A stretch of 64,000 nt of DNA from an uncultured Flavobacteriaceae bacterium (GCA_947494325.1 CANLUS010000001.1:930001-994000), one strand, 5' to 3'. Shown: positions 34,852-43,959, counted from the stretch's first letter. The notes: generated by a model from the sequence alone, not told the origin. Program-made: numbers and translations.

Positions 34852-35118
34852 TTAAACTGGTGCAAATTTAAAGAGAATAAACAAGATTATAATGACAACA
34901 ATAGTATAAAAGATAGTTTTTTTAAAGTTTTCTTTTTTTTCTTTTCGTATTTGATTTCGGATCTGTTGCAGTTGACCTAGAGTAGCTTCTTTGTCAATTC
35001 GAACAGGATCTTTAGACGTTTTTACGTAACGATCTAATGTGTCGAACAATCTTTTTTTCTTTCTGCGATTGTTTTTCAGTGATGATTGCGCAAGTGACAT
35101 AAAACCTCCTCCTCCCAT
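34852..35118 (-). CDS. Small membrane protein of unknown function
   Basis: An 88-residue protein: a basic N-terminal half (LKNNRRKKKRLFDTLDRYVK), a likely coiled-coil stretch (LGQLQQIRNQIRKEKKENFKK) and one C-terminal membrane span (TIFYTIVVIIILFILFKFA), so probably a tail-anchored inner-membrane protein. Two starts are possible: ATG 35118 (MGGGGFMSLAQ) or ATG 35100 (MSLAQ). The Gly-rich codons of the longer form read GGAGGAGGAGG, which would act as a strong Shine-Dalgarno for the shorter one, although SD use is rare in this phylum. I do not recognise the family with certainty. Confidence 0.65.
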   Translation of the reverse strand: MGGGGFMSLAQSSLKNNRRKKKRLFDTLDRYVKTSKDPVRIDKEATLGQLQQIRNQIRKEKKENFKKTIFYTIVVIIILFILFKFAPV

Positions 35119-35141
35119 ACTATTTATTTTTGATGAATAAA

Positions 35142-35171
35142 TAAAGAGTGATGTGATTTACATACTCTTTA
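35142..35171 (-). terminator. Hairpin downstream of the M48 protease gene
   Basis: Stem TAAAGAGT/ACTCTTTA continued by ATGT/ACAT across a single bulged base, with a 5-base loop. On the minus strand it is followed by a T-rich stretch and lies 50 bases after the M48 stop, before the small membrane gene. Confidence 0.55.
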
Positions 35172-35220
35172 ATTATGAGTAGTAAAAACATAAAAAATGT
35201 TACGGTTATGCAATAGAGAG

Positions 35221-35997
35221 TTATTGATTTCTATACTTTTCTATGGCTTCTTTGATCTTTTCAATTCGATTTTCAGGATCAGGATGTGTACTCTGCATTT
35301 CAGGAACTCGGTTCGGCCCTGCGGCGGCCTTAAGAATTTTCATAACTCCTATCATTTCTTCGGGTTGGTACCCTGCATCTAGCATAAATCGAACACCAAG
35401 TTCATCACTCTCTAGTTCATCACCACGCCCGTATTTCATATTGATTACATTTCCTATCATGGCTGCCATCTGTCCAGCACCCCCATCACCTCCTACCATC
35501 ACGCCAGAGATAATACCTTGTGTTAATCCTTGCTTGGCCATTCGTTCTGCAGAATGTCGTCCAATAACATGACCAATTTCATGTCCTAAAACACCTGCTA
35601 ATTGATCGTGATTTTCTAGTTTAGAGAATAAAGCATAGGTTATGAATATTTGCCCTCCGGGTAATGCAAAAGCATTAATAGCTTTTGGATCTCTTAACAA
35701 ATGAAACTCATATTTGTATGGTGTTTCTCGAGCAATACTATTATTAACAAGTTTTGCTCCTATATTATCAACTAATTCTTGTGCCTGTTGGTCTGGATGC
35801 AAGCCTCCGTGTTGCGCTGCCATTTGAGGTGCACTTTGAATTCCTAATGCAATTTCTTGCTCAACCGTTAAGTCGACACTCTGTGATTTACCAGTATACT
35901 CATTCGTCTCTCTCTTTGCATAGTACTTAAACAAAGAAAATAGAATGATACCTGCACCTATCAATAATCGAATTTTTAAGCCACCTCTTCCTCTCAT
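35221..35997 (-). CDS. M48-family zinc metalloprotease
   Basis: A 258-residue membrane-anchored protease. One N-terminal span (LLIGAGIILFSLFKYYA) is followed by the zinc motif LGHEIGHVIGRHSAERM (HExxH), with the third ligand Glu in GDELESDELGVRFML. The ending STHPDPENRIEKIKEAI is typical of M48 BepA/LoiP-like quality-control proteases that cleave misassembled outer-membrane proteins. ATG 35997 (MRGRGGLKIR) is chosen as the natural start before the membrane anchor; an upstream in-frame ATG at 36039 adds 14 residues without family features. Confidence 0.9.
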   Translation of the reverse strand: MRGRGGLKIRLLIGAGIILFSLFKYYAKRETNEYTGKSQSVDLTVEQEIALGIQSAPQMAAQHGGLHPDQQAQELVDNIGAKLVNNSIARETPYKYEFHLLRDPKAINAFALPGGQIFITYALFSKLENHDQLAGVLGHEIGHVIGRHSAERMAKQGLTQGIISGVMVGGDGGAGQMAAMIGNVINMKYGRGDELESDELGVRFMLDAGYQPEEMIGVMKILKAAAGPNRVPEMQSTHPDPENRIEKIKEAIEKYRNQ

Positions 35998-36061
35998 AAT
36001 GTTAATTTTTGGAGGTATAAAGATACGGTATTCTAACAATAATGATAAAAATTTCTTATTT

Positions 36062-36205
36062 CTACATACTGTACTTTTCTAAATTAATAGCTTGTTCATT
36101 TGTAATAACGTGGTTGTTGCCTTCTTTTTTTAATTTTTGCACGAGTAAAAAAGTGATAGTCCGAAGCTTGGAAAGAGGAAGTGTTTTTTTATTTCTCTTC
36201 TTTTA
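36062..36205 (-). pseudogene. Possible gene remnant without a start codon
   Basis: Between the M48 gene and the nitrilase homologue the minus strand has a stop-free stretch of 46 codons that reads like protein (LPLSKLRTITFLLVQKL, VITNEQAINLEKYSM) and ends in a TAG. There is no ATG, GTG or TTG near its beginning, which overlaps the 3' end of the nitrilase gene in another frame. It may be the tail of a lost gene. It could also be chance; I do not recognise the family. Confidence 0.3.
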
Positions 36206-37112
36206 ATTTGGGTTGATCAATCACTTTAAAATCGAAAATATCGGGTCTAGCATAATGACCGTTCACATCGAAATCTAGTTTGCTTCGCGAAATTTCGCTC
36301 ATGTCTAGTTCGGCGATTAGAGCATCAGCTTTTTCAAATAAAGGTCCGGCTATTACCTTACCCATCGGCGACACAATAATGCTTCCTCCTGGGCAAATTT
36401 CCTCTAATTCAGTTTCTAATTGTTCCTGATATTTTTTAGGATACATTGACTTTTTAAAATATTGATTACATCCTAATACAAAACAACGACCTTCTAATGC
36501 AATATGCTGCATGGTAGCTGTCCATTCTTCTCTAGAATCTGCTGTTGGTGCTATATATATCTCTACGCCTTTTTGATACATCGCCATTCTTGCCAATGGC
36601 ATGTAATTTTCCCAACATATCAAACCTCCTAATTTCCCTATTTCTGTTTTAAAGGTGACTAACGAATCTCCAGATGCCTCTCCCCAAATTATACGTTCAC
36701 TTGCGGTAGGTTTTATTTTTCTATGTGTTCCCAGTAAACCATTAGATGGTGAAATATAAACCATCGAGCAGAATAGACTGCCGTTGGATTCTTGCTTTTC
36801 AGTAATTCCGATGACGATATAAACATTTTGAGATTTTGCTAGATCTTCTAACCTTTTTAAATCGGTACTTTCTAAAGAAATGCTATTCTCATAATATTCA
36901 GCATATAATTCGCGTCCTTGCAATGTTCTATTTCCAATGGTAGCTCCAAAGGACAATCCTCTTGGATACCCTGGAATAAAAGACTCAGGAAAGACAATTA
37001 ATTGACAACCTTCTTTTGCGTATTGGGATACTAATTTTTCTACTTTAATAAGTGTCTTTTCCTTATCAAAAAAAACAGGACTATCTTGAATTAAACATAC
37101 TTTTACTTTCAT
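36189..37112 (-). CDS. Carbon-nitrogen hydrolase (nitrilase-type)
   Basis: A 307-residue member of the nitrilase superfamily, which hydrolyses nitriles or amides through a Glu-Lys-Cys triad. Glu43 (VFPESFIPGYPRG), Lys132 or 134 (GTHRKIKPTASER) and Cys166 (GGLICWENYMPLAR) are present. CWEN with the HRK.KPT stretch is closest to true nitrilases rather than amidases or NAD synthetase domains. The substrate is unknown; an arylacetonitrile is one possibility given the phenylacetate cluster, but that is only a guess. It starts 19 bases after the Tiki/TraB-like gene, so the two are probably one transcript. Confidence 0.85.
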   Translation of the reverse strand: MKVKVCLIQDSPVFFDKEKTLIKVEKLVSQYAKEGCQLIVFPESFIPGYPRGLSFGATIGNRTLQGRELYAEYYENSISLESTDLKRLEDLAKSQNVYIVIGITEKQESNGSLFCSMVYISPSNGLLGTHRKIKPTASERIIWGEASGDSLVTFKTEIGKLGGLICWENYMPLARMAMYQKGVEIYIAPTADSREEWTATMQHIALEGRCFVLGCNQYFKKSMYPKKYQEQLETELEEICPGGSIIVSPMGKVIAGPLFEKADALIAELDMSEISRSKLDFDVNGHYARPDIFDFKVIDQPKLKEEK

Positions 37113-37131
37113 ACTTTTACTTTGAAGGATG

Positions 37132-37944
37132 TTATTCTATGGCATTTAAAAACGGTGTCATTTCCAATAGTTTAATGTCATCGCGTTTGCGGAGTTCTCT
37201 TAAAAACCAACCTTTATGGCCTGCACCGTAAATAATCAGAAACCTTTTGCCTTGATATCGATATTTCTCAAGTGCTTTTTCAATATTCCAATAATGAGCA
37301 ATATTAATATTCTCCCAACCGCCTAGCCCCAACTCTACGTTAAAAAGCGTATTGTACACCTGTAAGGAGATATCTTGAATGCTATCGTAACTATTGGTAT
37401 GTATAAAGTAAGGATCATTTACTTTACCAGTAGCTCTATAAATTGAGTCGGTACGCTTGTTAGCAGTTACATAAGCTGTCCAATCAGCAATTCTTGAAGA
37501 ATCGCTACTGATGGCTCTTAATTTTTGACTTCTTTCTTGTGCCATTGAAAATGTCCATCCCGCAGTAGGAATTATTTCAAAATCTAATTCTTTCGTCAAC
37601 GGAAAAACAACATCAACGTATTCAGGAAAACGCAAAACCCTTGGTTCAGAAATACTGTCGTCTCGTTGAAAACCTTGCCAAGCATTTTCAAAACGATCGG
37701 GTGGAATTTCGGCTAAGATATAGTCAGGATTTATTTGTCGTATTAATTTATATAGGTAGGAAATATTATAGACACTATGAATTTTGTGTCCACTATGTAT
37801 GGTGCCTAAAACTAATACCTCATTTAATAACTTCTCAGAATCAGGCTGCTTTTGCTTAAAAACTTCACAACTTATAGATGAAACAGAAATGGTTAATAGA
37901 AGTATGAGACTCGATAGTTTTGATGAAGTATGAACGTTTCTCAT
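37132..37944 (-). CDS. Tiki/TraB-like (DUF5694-type) lipoprotein
   Basis: A 270-residue exported protein; signal peptide with a lipobox-like SSISC. The N-terminal VLVLGTIHSGHKIHSV, the mid-protein PDYILAEIPPDRFENAW and the C-terminal FLIIYGAGHKGWFLRELRKRDDIKLLE give the His/Glu/His pattern of the Tiki/TraB/ChaN clan, members of which include metal-dependent proteases. I assign it to a DUF5694-like family from memory; no biochemical role can be stated. Confidence 0.6.
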   Translation of the reverse strand: MRNVHTSSKLSSLILLLTISVSSISCEVFKQKQPDSEKLLNEVLVLGTIHSGHKIHSVYNISYLYKLIRQINPDYILAEIPPDRFENAWQGFQRDDSISEPRVLRFPEYVDVVFPLTKELDFEIIPTAGWTFSMAQERSQKLRAISSDSSRIADWTAYVTANKRTDSIYRATGKVNDPYFIHTNSYDSIQDISLQVYNTLFNVELGLGGWENINIAHYWNIEKALEKYRYQGKRFLIIYGAGHKGWFLRELRKRDDIKLLEMTPFLNAIE

Positions 37945-38084
37945 TAAACTTTACAAGGTAATTATTTGTATAAAGATATTGAAAGTTTTAAGTATGCACA
38001 AAATATCATCAAATCCTAATTTTTATGAAAACTAACTTGGATATCATGACTCTAATTAAATAATGAGTTTCATTAAAGAGTATT

Positions 38085-39488
38085 CTATTTTTTAATGATT
38101 TTTTTTACAAATTGCCTTCGGGCATCCAAATCATCAATTGTTAAAATATAAATACCCTTACTGAAGTTACTACAATTGATTTTTACATTTGAATTGATGA
38201 AGTTCATAAATATAATTTTACCAGTTAAGTCATATATCGATATTCGATAATTACCTCCTTCAATAGTTATATTTAACTCATTTTTTACAGGATTGGGATA
38301 GACAGAAGTACTTTTTTGAAAAATATGCTCTTCTGAGGCTAAGGTATTCCCGACAAGGTTAATGCTACCGTTTTCTCCAAAAGGATTTGACCACTTTTCA
38401 TTAATGTATACATCGGTACCTGTCAGAGTTTTTAGAAAAGAAACCAGAGCATTTTTTTCTGGTTCAGTTAAGTTTAAAGATTGCGGCACTCCATCTGAAT
38501 CAGAGAGAAACCTATCTAAATTGGTATTTAAAGGATTGTTAGGTATTGCATTATAGTGTTCTATTACTTCATCTAACGACGCCTTGCTGCCGTCATGCAT
38601 TAACGGACCGTTCAATTGACCATTAGGATTTACCAAATCACGTAATGAAGGTGCTCTTGTATTTGTTAAATCAATATCTATATCGCTACCTGCAACAGAA
38701 ATAATACCATTGTTTAAACTTTGCGGATGAATATCAAATTCAGGTGCAAGATGGCAAGTAATACATCCAGCTCCACCTGAATTGGGAGAACTTAGGAATA
38801 ATTTTTTTCCTAAATTTTCTTCATCGGTAAAATTAGGAAAATCATGATTTATTTGATTTACCTGCACCAAACCTTCATCAAATTTAGAGTCAAAAGATTG
38901 AATACTTCTAACAAATTGTGCCAAAGCAAATTGAATTCTTTCTTCTGTCACAGTAGCATCTCCAAAGGCAAAAGTAAATAGACGTTGATAATAGTCAACG
39001 TCATTTAAGATTTCGCACAAATCGTGAATGTCAGGATCGCCATCGTTTCCACTAAACCCCATTTCAATATGATCTTTAATAGGTGCAATTACCTGATCTT
39101 CTAATGTGGTTGCACGTTCATCCCAAAAGAATTTATTTTCCTCAGAAAAGCGAGCATTAATCAGGCGCATAGAGTGTCTTCCTGTTAGACCATTATTCAA
39201 TCCTATACTTTGAACATTTGAATCACTAAATGCCATTTCCTGTTTATGACAGCTTGCGCATGATACTTGATTGTTAGCTGATAACTTCTTATCGTAGAAC
39301 AATACGCGCCCTAAAGTAGCAACTTCATCTGTTATAACGTTTGTCGTCGTATTATCTTTCGTAATATATTCAGGTATCGTTTGATTTGCATAATTAAACA
39401 AGTTGTCTAAATCAACGTTACCGGCGATAAAAATAAAGCCGCTAATAGTGCCAATAACAAGTGTTAGTAGTCTTTTCCCCATAGCCAT
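38085..39488 (-). CDS. Dihaem cytochrome c peroxidase (MauG/CcpA type) with T9SS sorting domain
   Basis: A 467-residue protein. After an N-terminal signal/anchor (LLTLVIGTISGFIFIAG) come two c-type haem sites, CASCH (77-81) and CITCH (242-246), within the bacterial cytochrome c peroxidase fold (LGRVLFYDKKLSANNQVSCASCHK, TLEDQVIAPIKDHIEMG, APSLRDLVNPNGQLNGPLMHDG). Residues about 395-467 are a type A C-terminal sorting domain (VYPNPVKNELNITIE, ISIYDLTGKIIF, FSKGIYILTI, RRQFVKKIIKK), so the peroxidase should be secreted by the type IX system and attached to or released from the cell surface. ATG 39482 is an alternative start. No neighbour gene suggests a partner. Confidence 0.9.
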   Translation of the reverse strand: MAMGKRLLTLVIGTISGFIFIAGNVDLDNLFNYANQTIPEYITKDNTTTNVITDEVATLGRVLFYDKKLSANNQVSCASCHKQEMAFSDSNVQSIGLNNGLTGRHSMRLINARFSEENKFFWDERATTLEDQVIAPIKDHIEMGFSGNDGDPDIHDLCEILNDVDYYQRLFTFAFGDATVTEERIQFALAQFVRSIQSFDSKFDEGLVQVNQINHDFPNFTDEENLGKKLFLSSPNSGGAGCITCHLAPEFDIHPQSLNNGIISVAGSDIDIDLTNTRAPSLRDLVNPNGQLNGPLMHDGSKASLDEVIEHYNAIPNNPLNTNLDRFLSDSDGVPQSLNLTEPEKNALVSFLKTLTGTDVYINEKWSNPFGENGSINLVGNTLASEEHIFQKSTSVYPNPVKNELNITIEGGNYRISIYDLTGKIIFMNFINSNVKINCSNFSKGIYILTIDDLDARRQFVKKIIKK

Positions 39489-39541
39489 GAAACAAAACTT
39501 TTCTGAAAATAAATTGTAGCCCTTAATTTTTCACAAAGAAA

Positions 39542-41593
39542 CTAATAATTAAACAACTCATCGATTTTTTTTCCTACCTTTTGTACAGAAGGTATCATTG
39601 TTTCTTCCAGGGTTGAATTTAATGGAATCGCTGGCATATTTTCACTTCCTATAGTCATCACTGGTGCGTCTAAATGTTGAAAGCACTCTTCTTGGATTTT
39701 TCCTGCTAACGCCCTTGCAAAACTATTGTTCGAAGGTTCTTCGGTAATAACTAAACATTTTCCTGTCTTTTTTACAGATTTCATAACGGTTTCTTCGTCA
39801 AGCGGAAACAAGGTTCTCAAATCAATAATTTCAATCTGATCTTTCATTCCAAGATTGGCAGAAGCGTTCATTGCCCAATGTACACCCATGCCATACGTTA
39901 CAATGGTCATGGTTTCAACACTTTCCTGTTGCCATATTTCCTGCAAGACCCATGCTTTCCCTAAAGGCAATACATAGTCTTCACTTGGTTCTAAGGAGGT
40001 GGCGCCTTGTGTGCCTTTTACCTTACTCCAGTAGAGTCCTTTATGTTCTAAAATAACCACTGGATTAGGATCGTAATATGCGGCCTTCATCAACCCTTTT
40101 AAATCGGCACCATTACTAGGATAAGCTATTTTGATGCCTCGAATATTAGTAATAACACTTTCTACTGAAGATGAATGATAGGGGCCGCCACTTCCATAAG
40201 CACCAATGGGTACTCGAAGAATCATACTAACGGGCCATTTGCCATTAGACAAATAACAACTTCGGCTTACTTCGGTGAATAGCTGATTCAATCCTGGCCA
40301 AATATAATCTGCAAACTGGACTTCTACAATTGGTTTTAAACCAACAGCACTCATTCCTACGGTTGAACCTACAATAAATGCTTCTTGAATAGGTGTATTA
40401 AAAACCCGGTCATCACCAAATTTTTGCGCTAGGGTAGCTGCTTCTCTAAATACCCCTCCGAGTCGACCACCAACATCTTGACCATAGAGTAAACATTCTT
40501 TATGCTTTCTCATAAGTTCCTCTACAGCGAATAGTGCACAATCTACCATTACAACTTTTTCAGCACCTTCTGGAGATCGAATACCTTTTTCTTCTGTAAT
40601 TGGAGTTGGAACAAAATCATTTGTGAATAAATCTTTTGGCGTAGGATCTTCAGCTTTCAAGGCTTTGGCAAAATCTGCTTCTACGATCTCTTTTGCGGAA
40701 ACTTCTATTTTAGTTATTTCGTTTTCTGAAAATCCTGCATCTGATAGTTGTTTTTTATAAACTGGATACGGATCACGTGAACGTGCTTCTTCGAGGTCAT
40801 CACGATACCATTCCATGCGTACCCCCGAAGTGTGATGATTTAATAAAGGAACTTTTGCATGCACCAAAAAAGGGCGACGTTCTGTTCTAATAGTTTTGAT
40901 AGCTTCTTCAATCGCTTTATAGCTTTCTGTAAAGTTAGCGCCATCAATAGAAATGGCATCTAATCCATGAAAGCCGTGCGCATATTCATATGCATTTTGA
41001 GCTCTAGTCTCGGCTGCATTCGCCGAAATATCCCATCCATTATCTTGTACGAGGTAGAGGATTGGCATCTGTTTTAAAGCGGCCATTTGAAAGGCTTCAG
41101 CAATTTCTCCTTCAGTCACAGACGCATCACCTAAAGAACAGACCACTAAAGGTAAATTTGTTATGGATACATCTTGTAACCCTTGTAATTCTTTGTACTG
41201 CATTCCCATTGCTACTCCGGTTGCAGGAATAGCTTGCATGCCAGTTGCAGAAGATTGATGCGGAATTTTTGGTTTGTCATCATCCTTCAAACTTGGATGA
41301 GAATAATAGGTGCGTCCTCCAGAAAATGGATCTTCTTTTTTAGCTAGTAATTGTAGCATCAAATCATAGGGCTCTAGACCAAATGATAATAACATAGCAT
41401 CATCGCGGTAATATGGAAAGGCATAATCTTGTGGTAATAATTGTAAGCCAAGTGCTATTTGAACGGCTTCATGACCACGTGAAGTGGCATGTACATATTT
41501 TGAAACTTGCTTGAAATTTGCTTCATACAATTCGGTCATAGCTTTCGCCATGCAGAGCTTCAAAAACCCTTTTTCTAGTACTTCTTTCTTCAT
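39542..41593 (-). CDS. 2-oxo-acid dehydrogenase E1, fused alpha and beta subunits
   Basis: A 683-residue fusion of the ThDP-dependent E1 alpha (1-~330) and E1 beta (~345-683) subunits of a branched-chain-type 2-oxo-acid dehydrogenase. It decarboxylates an oxo acid and passes the acyl group to the lipoyl arm of E2. The ThDP motif runs from LGDASVTEGE (about 155) to LVQDNGWDIS; the beta part shows LYGQDVGGRLGGVF, NTPIQEAFIVG, VEVQFADYIWPGLNQ and VITEEP. The alpha-beta fusion is common in Bacteroidota. Its ATG shares one base with the stop of the aminotransferase. Branched-chain oxo acids are the default substrate; position suggests phenylpyruvate as another. Confidence 0.92.
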   Translation of the reverse strand: MKKEVLEKGFLKLCMAKAMTELYEANFKQVSKYVHATSRGHEAVQIALGLQLLPQDYAFPYYRDDAMLLSFGLEPYDLMLQLLAKKEDPFSGGRTYYSHPSLKDDDKPKIPHQSSATGMQAIPATGVAMGMQYKELQGLQDVSITNLPLVVCSLGDASVTEGEIAEAFQMAALKQMPILYLVQDNGWDISANAAETRAQNAYEYAHGFHGLDAISIDGANFTESYKAIEEAIKTIRTERRPFLVHAKVPLLNHHTSGVRMEWYRDDLEEARSRDPYPVYKKQLSDAGFSENEITKIEVSAKEIVEADFAKALKAEDPTPKDLFTNDFVPTPITEEKGIRSPEGAEKVVMVDCALFAVEELMRKHKECLLYGQDVGGRLGGVFREAATLAQKFGDDRVFNTPIQEAFIVGSTVGMSAVGLKPIVEVQFADYIWPGLNQLFTEVSRSCYLSNGKWPVSMILRVPIGAYGSGGPYHSSSVESVITNIRGIKIAYPSNGADLKGLMKAAYYDPNPVVILEHKGLYWSKVKGTQGATSLEPSEDYVLPLGKAWVLQEIWQQESVETMTIVTYGMGVHWAMNASANLGMKDQIEIIDLRTLFPLDEETVMKSVKKTGKCLVITEEPSNNSFARALAGKIQEECFQHLDAPVMTIGSENMPAIPLNSTLEETMIPSVQKVGKKIDELFNY

Positions 41594-42660
41594 TAAACCG
41601 TTTCTTTTTCGATTTTAGTCATCCAACCAAACGTATCTTGTCGTTTACCTGTTTTGATATCGTTTAAGGTATCATTAATTTCACGGCCAACTGGGCTTTC
41701 ATTAGAGACATGAATGATTTCATTGTGCAATCCAATTTCTTGAATATAGGCAATTCCAACAGCAGTTCCAGTACCGAAGGCTTCCTCTAAGGTGCCGTTT
41801 GAAGAGGCTTCTTTTATTTCATCTATCGTGATGGCTCGTTCAATCACTTCATAACCTTGCGACCTTAAAATATCAATAACGCTTATTCGGGTAATACCAT
41901 CTAGAATGGCACCATCTCGTTTAGGGGTGATCATTTTTCCATCTATTTTGAAGAAAATGTTCATGGTTCCCACTTCCTGGATATATTTATGTTCAATAGC
42001 ATCTAACCATAAAACCTGATCATATCCTTTAGCTTTCGCTAACTCAGTAGGGCGAATGGCCGCAGCATAGTTACCGGCTGCCTTAGCCTCCCCTGTACCG
42101 CCTTCAGCTGCTCTAATATATTTTGTCTCTGCATAGAGTTTGATTCTTTTTGTGAAAAATGGACCTGAAGGAGAAGCCATAATAATAAACTTATAGTGTG
42201 TAGCCGCACGCATCCCGATGAAAGGTTCATCGGCATACATAAAGGGGCGTAAGTATAGTGCACTTCCTTCTTGCGGAGGAATCCAATTTCTTTCCAAATC
42301 GACCAATTGTTTTAATCCTTCGACAAATAAATTTTCAGGAAAGCTAGGCATACCCATTCTTTCGGCACTAAAATTTAAACGAGCAGCGTTTTTAGTTGGA
42401 CGAAATAACATGGGATTTCCATCACTATCAGCGGTAGCTTTCATACCTTCAAAAATCGCTTGTCCGTAATGTAAAGCCATGGCCGCTGGATGTGTCGGAA
42501 TTAATGCCAAGGGCTCAATTCTGGGATTTGTCCATGTACCATTTTCGTAATCACATATAAACATATGATCTGTAAAGGTTGTTCCTAATGGGATATTATC
42601 AAAATCTAATGTTTCTGACTTCGATTTGATGACTTTCGTTATTTCTATCGTATATGACAT
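41593..42660 (-). CDS. ilvE: Branched-chain amino acid aminotransferase (class IV)
   Basis: A 355-residue PLP enzyme of fold type IV that interconverts branched-chain (and often aromatic) amino acids and their 2-oxo acids. The Schiff-base Lys lies in GEAKAAGNYAAAI; the EVGTMNIFF, RDGAILDGITR and FGTGTAVGI segments match the long, eukaryote-like BCAT group. It sits between E2 and E1 of an oxo-acid dehydrogenase, 15 bases after E2 and sharing one base with E1, so the three work together: amino acid to oxo acid to acyl-CoA. Confidence 0.93.
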   Translation of the reverse strand: MSYTIEITKVIKSKSETLDFDNIPLGTTFTDHMFICDYENGTWTNPRIEPLALIPTHPAAMALHYGQAIFEGMKATADSDGNPMLFRPTKNAARLNFSAERMGMPSFPENLFVEGLKQLVDLERNWIPPQEGSALYLRPFMYADEPFIGMRAATHYKFIIMASPSGPFFTKRIKLYAETKYIRAAEGGTGEAKAAGNYAAAIRPTELAKAKGYDQVLWLDAIEHKYIQEVGTMNIFFKIDGKMITPKRDGAILDGITRISVIDILRSQGYEVIERAITIDEIKEASSNGTLEEAFGTGTAVGIAYIQEIGLHNEIIHVSNESPVGREINDTLNDIKTGKRQDTFGWMTKIEKETV

Positions 42661-42675
42661 ATGAGTTGTCTGTTC

Positions 42676-43959
42676 TTATATTTTTCTGTTAGTATCAAAT
42701 TGTTCTAAGTAATCAGCGACGCGACGTACAAATGAGCCTCCTAAAAATCCATCAACCACTCTATGGTCGAACGATAAAGAGAGATACATCATACTCCGAA
42801 TTGCAATTTCGTCTCCGCTTTCAGTTTCTATTACCTCTGGTCTTTTTTTGATAATCCCTAAGGCTAAAATGGCTACTTCTGGTTGATTTATAATAGGAGT
42901 TCCCATGAGGCTACCAAACGTGCCTACATTAGAAATTGTAAACGTACTGTCTTTAATATCGTCACCAGATAATTTATTCTCTTTTGCTTTGATAGACAAC
43001 TTATTGACATCGGCCGCTAACGCTTTCAAATTTTTGGTGTTGGCATCTTTTACTACGGGAACGATCAAGTTTCCGCTCGGTAGCGCAGTAGCCATACCTA
43101 TGTTGATAGCATCTTTTATAATGATATTATCACCGTCAATGGAAGCGTTTATATGTGGAAAATCTTGAATAGCTTTTGCAACAGCCTCAACAAACAATGG
43201 AGTAAAGGTCAATCGTTCCCCATGCGTTTTTTGGAAGGCTACTTTCTTGGAGTTACGCCAATGAACCATATTGGTTAAATCAGCTTCTACATATGCTGTA
43301 ACATGCGGTGAAGTATGTTTCGAATAAACCATATGGTCGGCAATCATCTGCCGCATTCGATCCATTTTTACGATTTTTCCAATTCCTTTGTCTAATTTTA
43401 ATTGAGGGATTCTATAGGCCGTTGGATCTTGCGTTGCCATGTGTTGGGCAAATTTATAAGGTCGCCCATCGTCTATATATTTAAAGACATCACTCTTTCG
43501 CAGTCTTCCTTGATTTCCAGTTGCCGGAATTCGGGCCAGTTCTTCAAAACTAATATGATGTTCTTTGGCGATTTTTATAATTAAAGGTGAAAAAAAAGTA
43601 TTAGAATTTGCAACACTATAGGTGTTGTTCGGTTTTGTCTTAGCGGGATGTGATTTTTTTCGAGCCTTTGACTTTTCTAAATTAACTTCAGAAGTGTTGG
43701 CCTTTGGAATATTCAATTTTTCAGAAACTTCTAAAATCGCCATGACCTCTCCAACGGGTACAACTTCTTTCGCTTTAGTAAGTATTTTTATCAATGTACC
43801 TGATCCTGGAGCTGGAACCTCATTGTCAACTTTATCAGTTGCCACCTCTAAAATAGTATCACCTTCTTCAAATGAATCACCTTCAGCGAACACCCAATTG
43901 ATGATCGTTCCTTCTGTAATACTTTCGCCCATTTTAGGCATTTTCAATTCGAATTCCAT
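42676..43959 (-). CDS. 2-oxo-acid dehydrogenase E2 (dihydrolipoyl acyltransferase)
   Basis: A 427-residue E2 core with one N-terminal lipoyl domain (lipoyl Lys in LEVATDKVDNEVPAP), a subunit-binding domain (FFSPLIIKIAKEHHISFEELARI, NQGRLRKSDVFKYI) and a catalytic domain ending in SFDHRVVDGFLGGSF (His and Asp of HRxxxDG). Transfers the acyl group made by E1 to CoA. No E3 gene is in the window, so dihydrolipoamide dehydrogenase must be shared. It follows paaY by 27 bases, in a gap that holds a copy of the paa-type palindrome. Confidence 0.93.
   Translation of the reverse strand: MEFELKMPKMGESITEGTIINWVFAEGDSFEEGDTILEVATDKVDNEVPAPGSGTLIKILTKAKEVVPVGEVMAILEVSEKLNIPKANTSEVNLEKSKARKKSHPAKTKPNNTYSVANSNTFFSPLIIKIAKEHHISFEELARIPATGNQGRLRKSDVFKYIDDGRPYKFAQHMATQDPTAYRIPQLKLDKGIGKIVKMDRMRQMIADHMVYSKHTSPHVTAYVEADLTNMVHWRNSKKVAFQKTHGERLTFTPLFVEAVAKAIQDFPHINASIDGDNIIIKDAINIGMATALPSGNLIVPVVKDANTKNLKALAADVNKLSIKAKENKLSGDDIKDSTFTISNVGTFGSLMGTPIINQPEVAILALGIIKKRPEVIETESGDEIAIRSMMYLSLSFDHRVVDGFLGGSFVRRVADYLEQFDTNRKI

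Noticed and set aside
38049-38082. Hairpin TAATGA-GTT-TCATTA with ACTCT/AGAGT flanks downstream of the peroxidase gene
   Set aside because: The stem is short and AT-rich, the outer arms do not stack, and no T-run follows, so it does not meet the criteria for an intrinsic terminator.
39542-42660. Reading E1 and the aminotransferase as a frameshifted single gene
   Set aside because: They meet as TAATG with a proper stop and start, and each encodes a complete, unrelated family; this is ordinary translational coupling.
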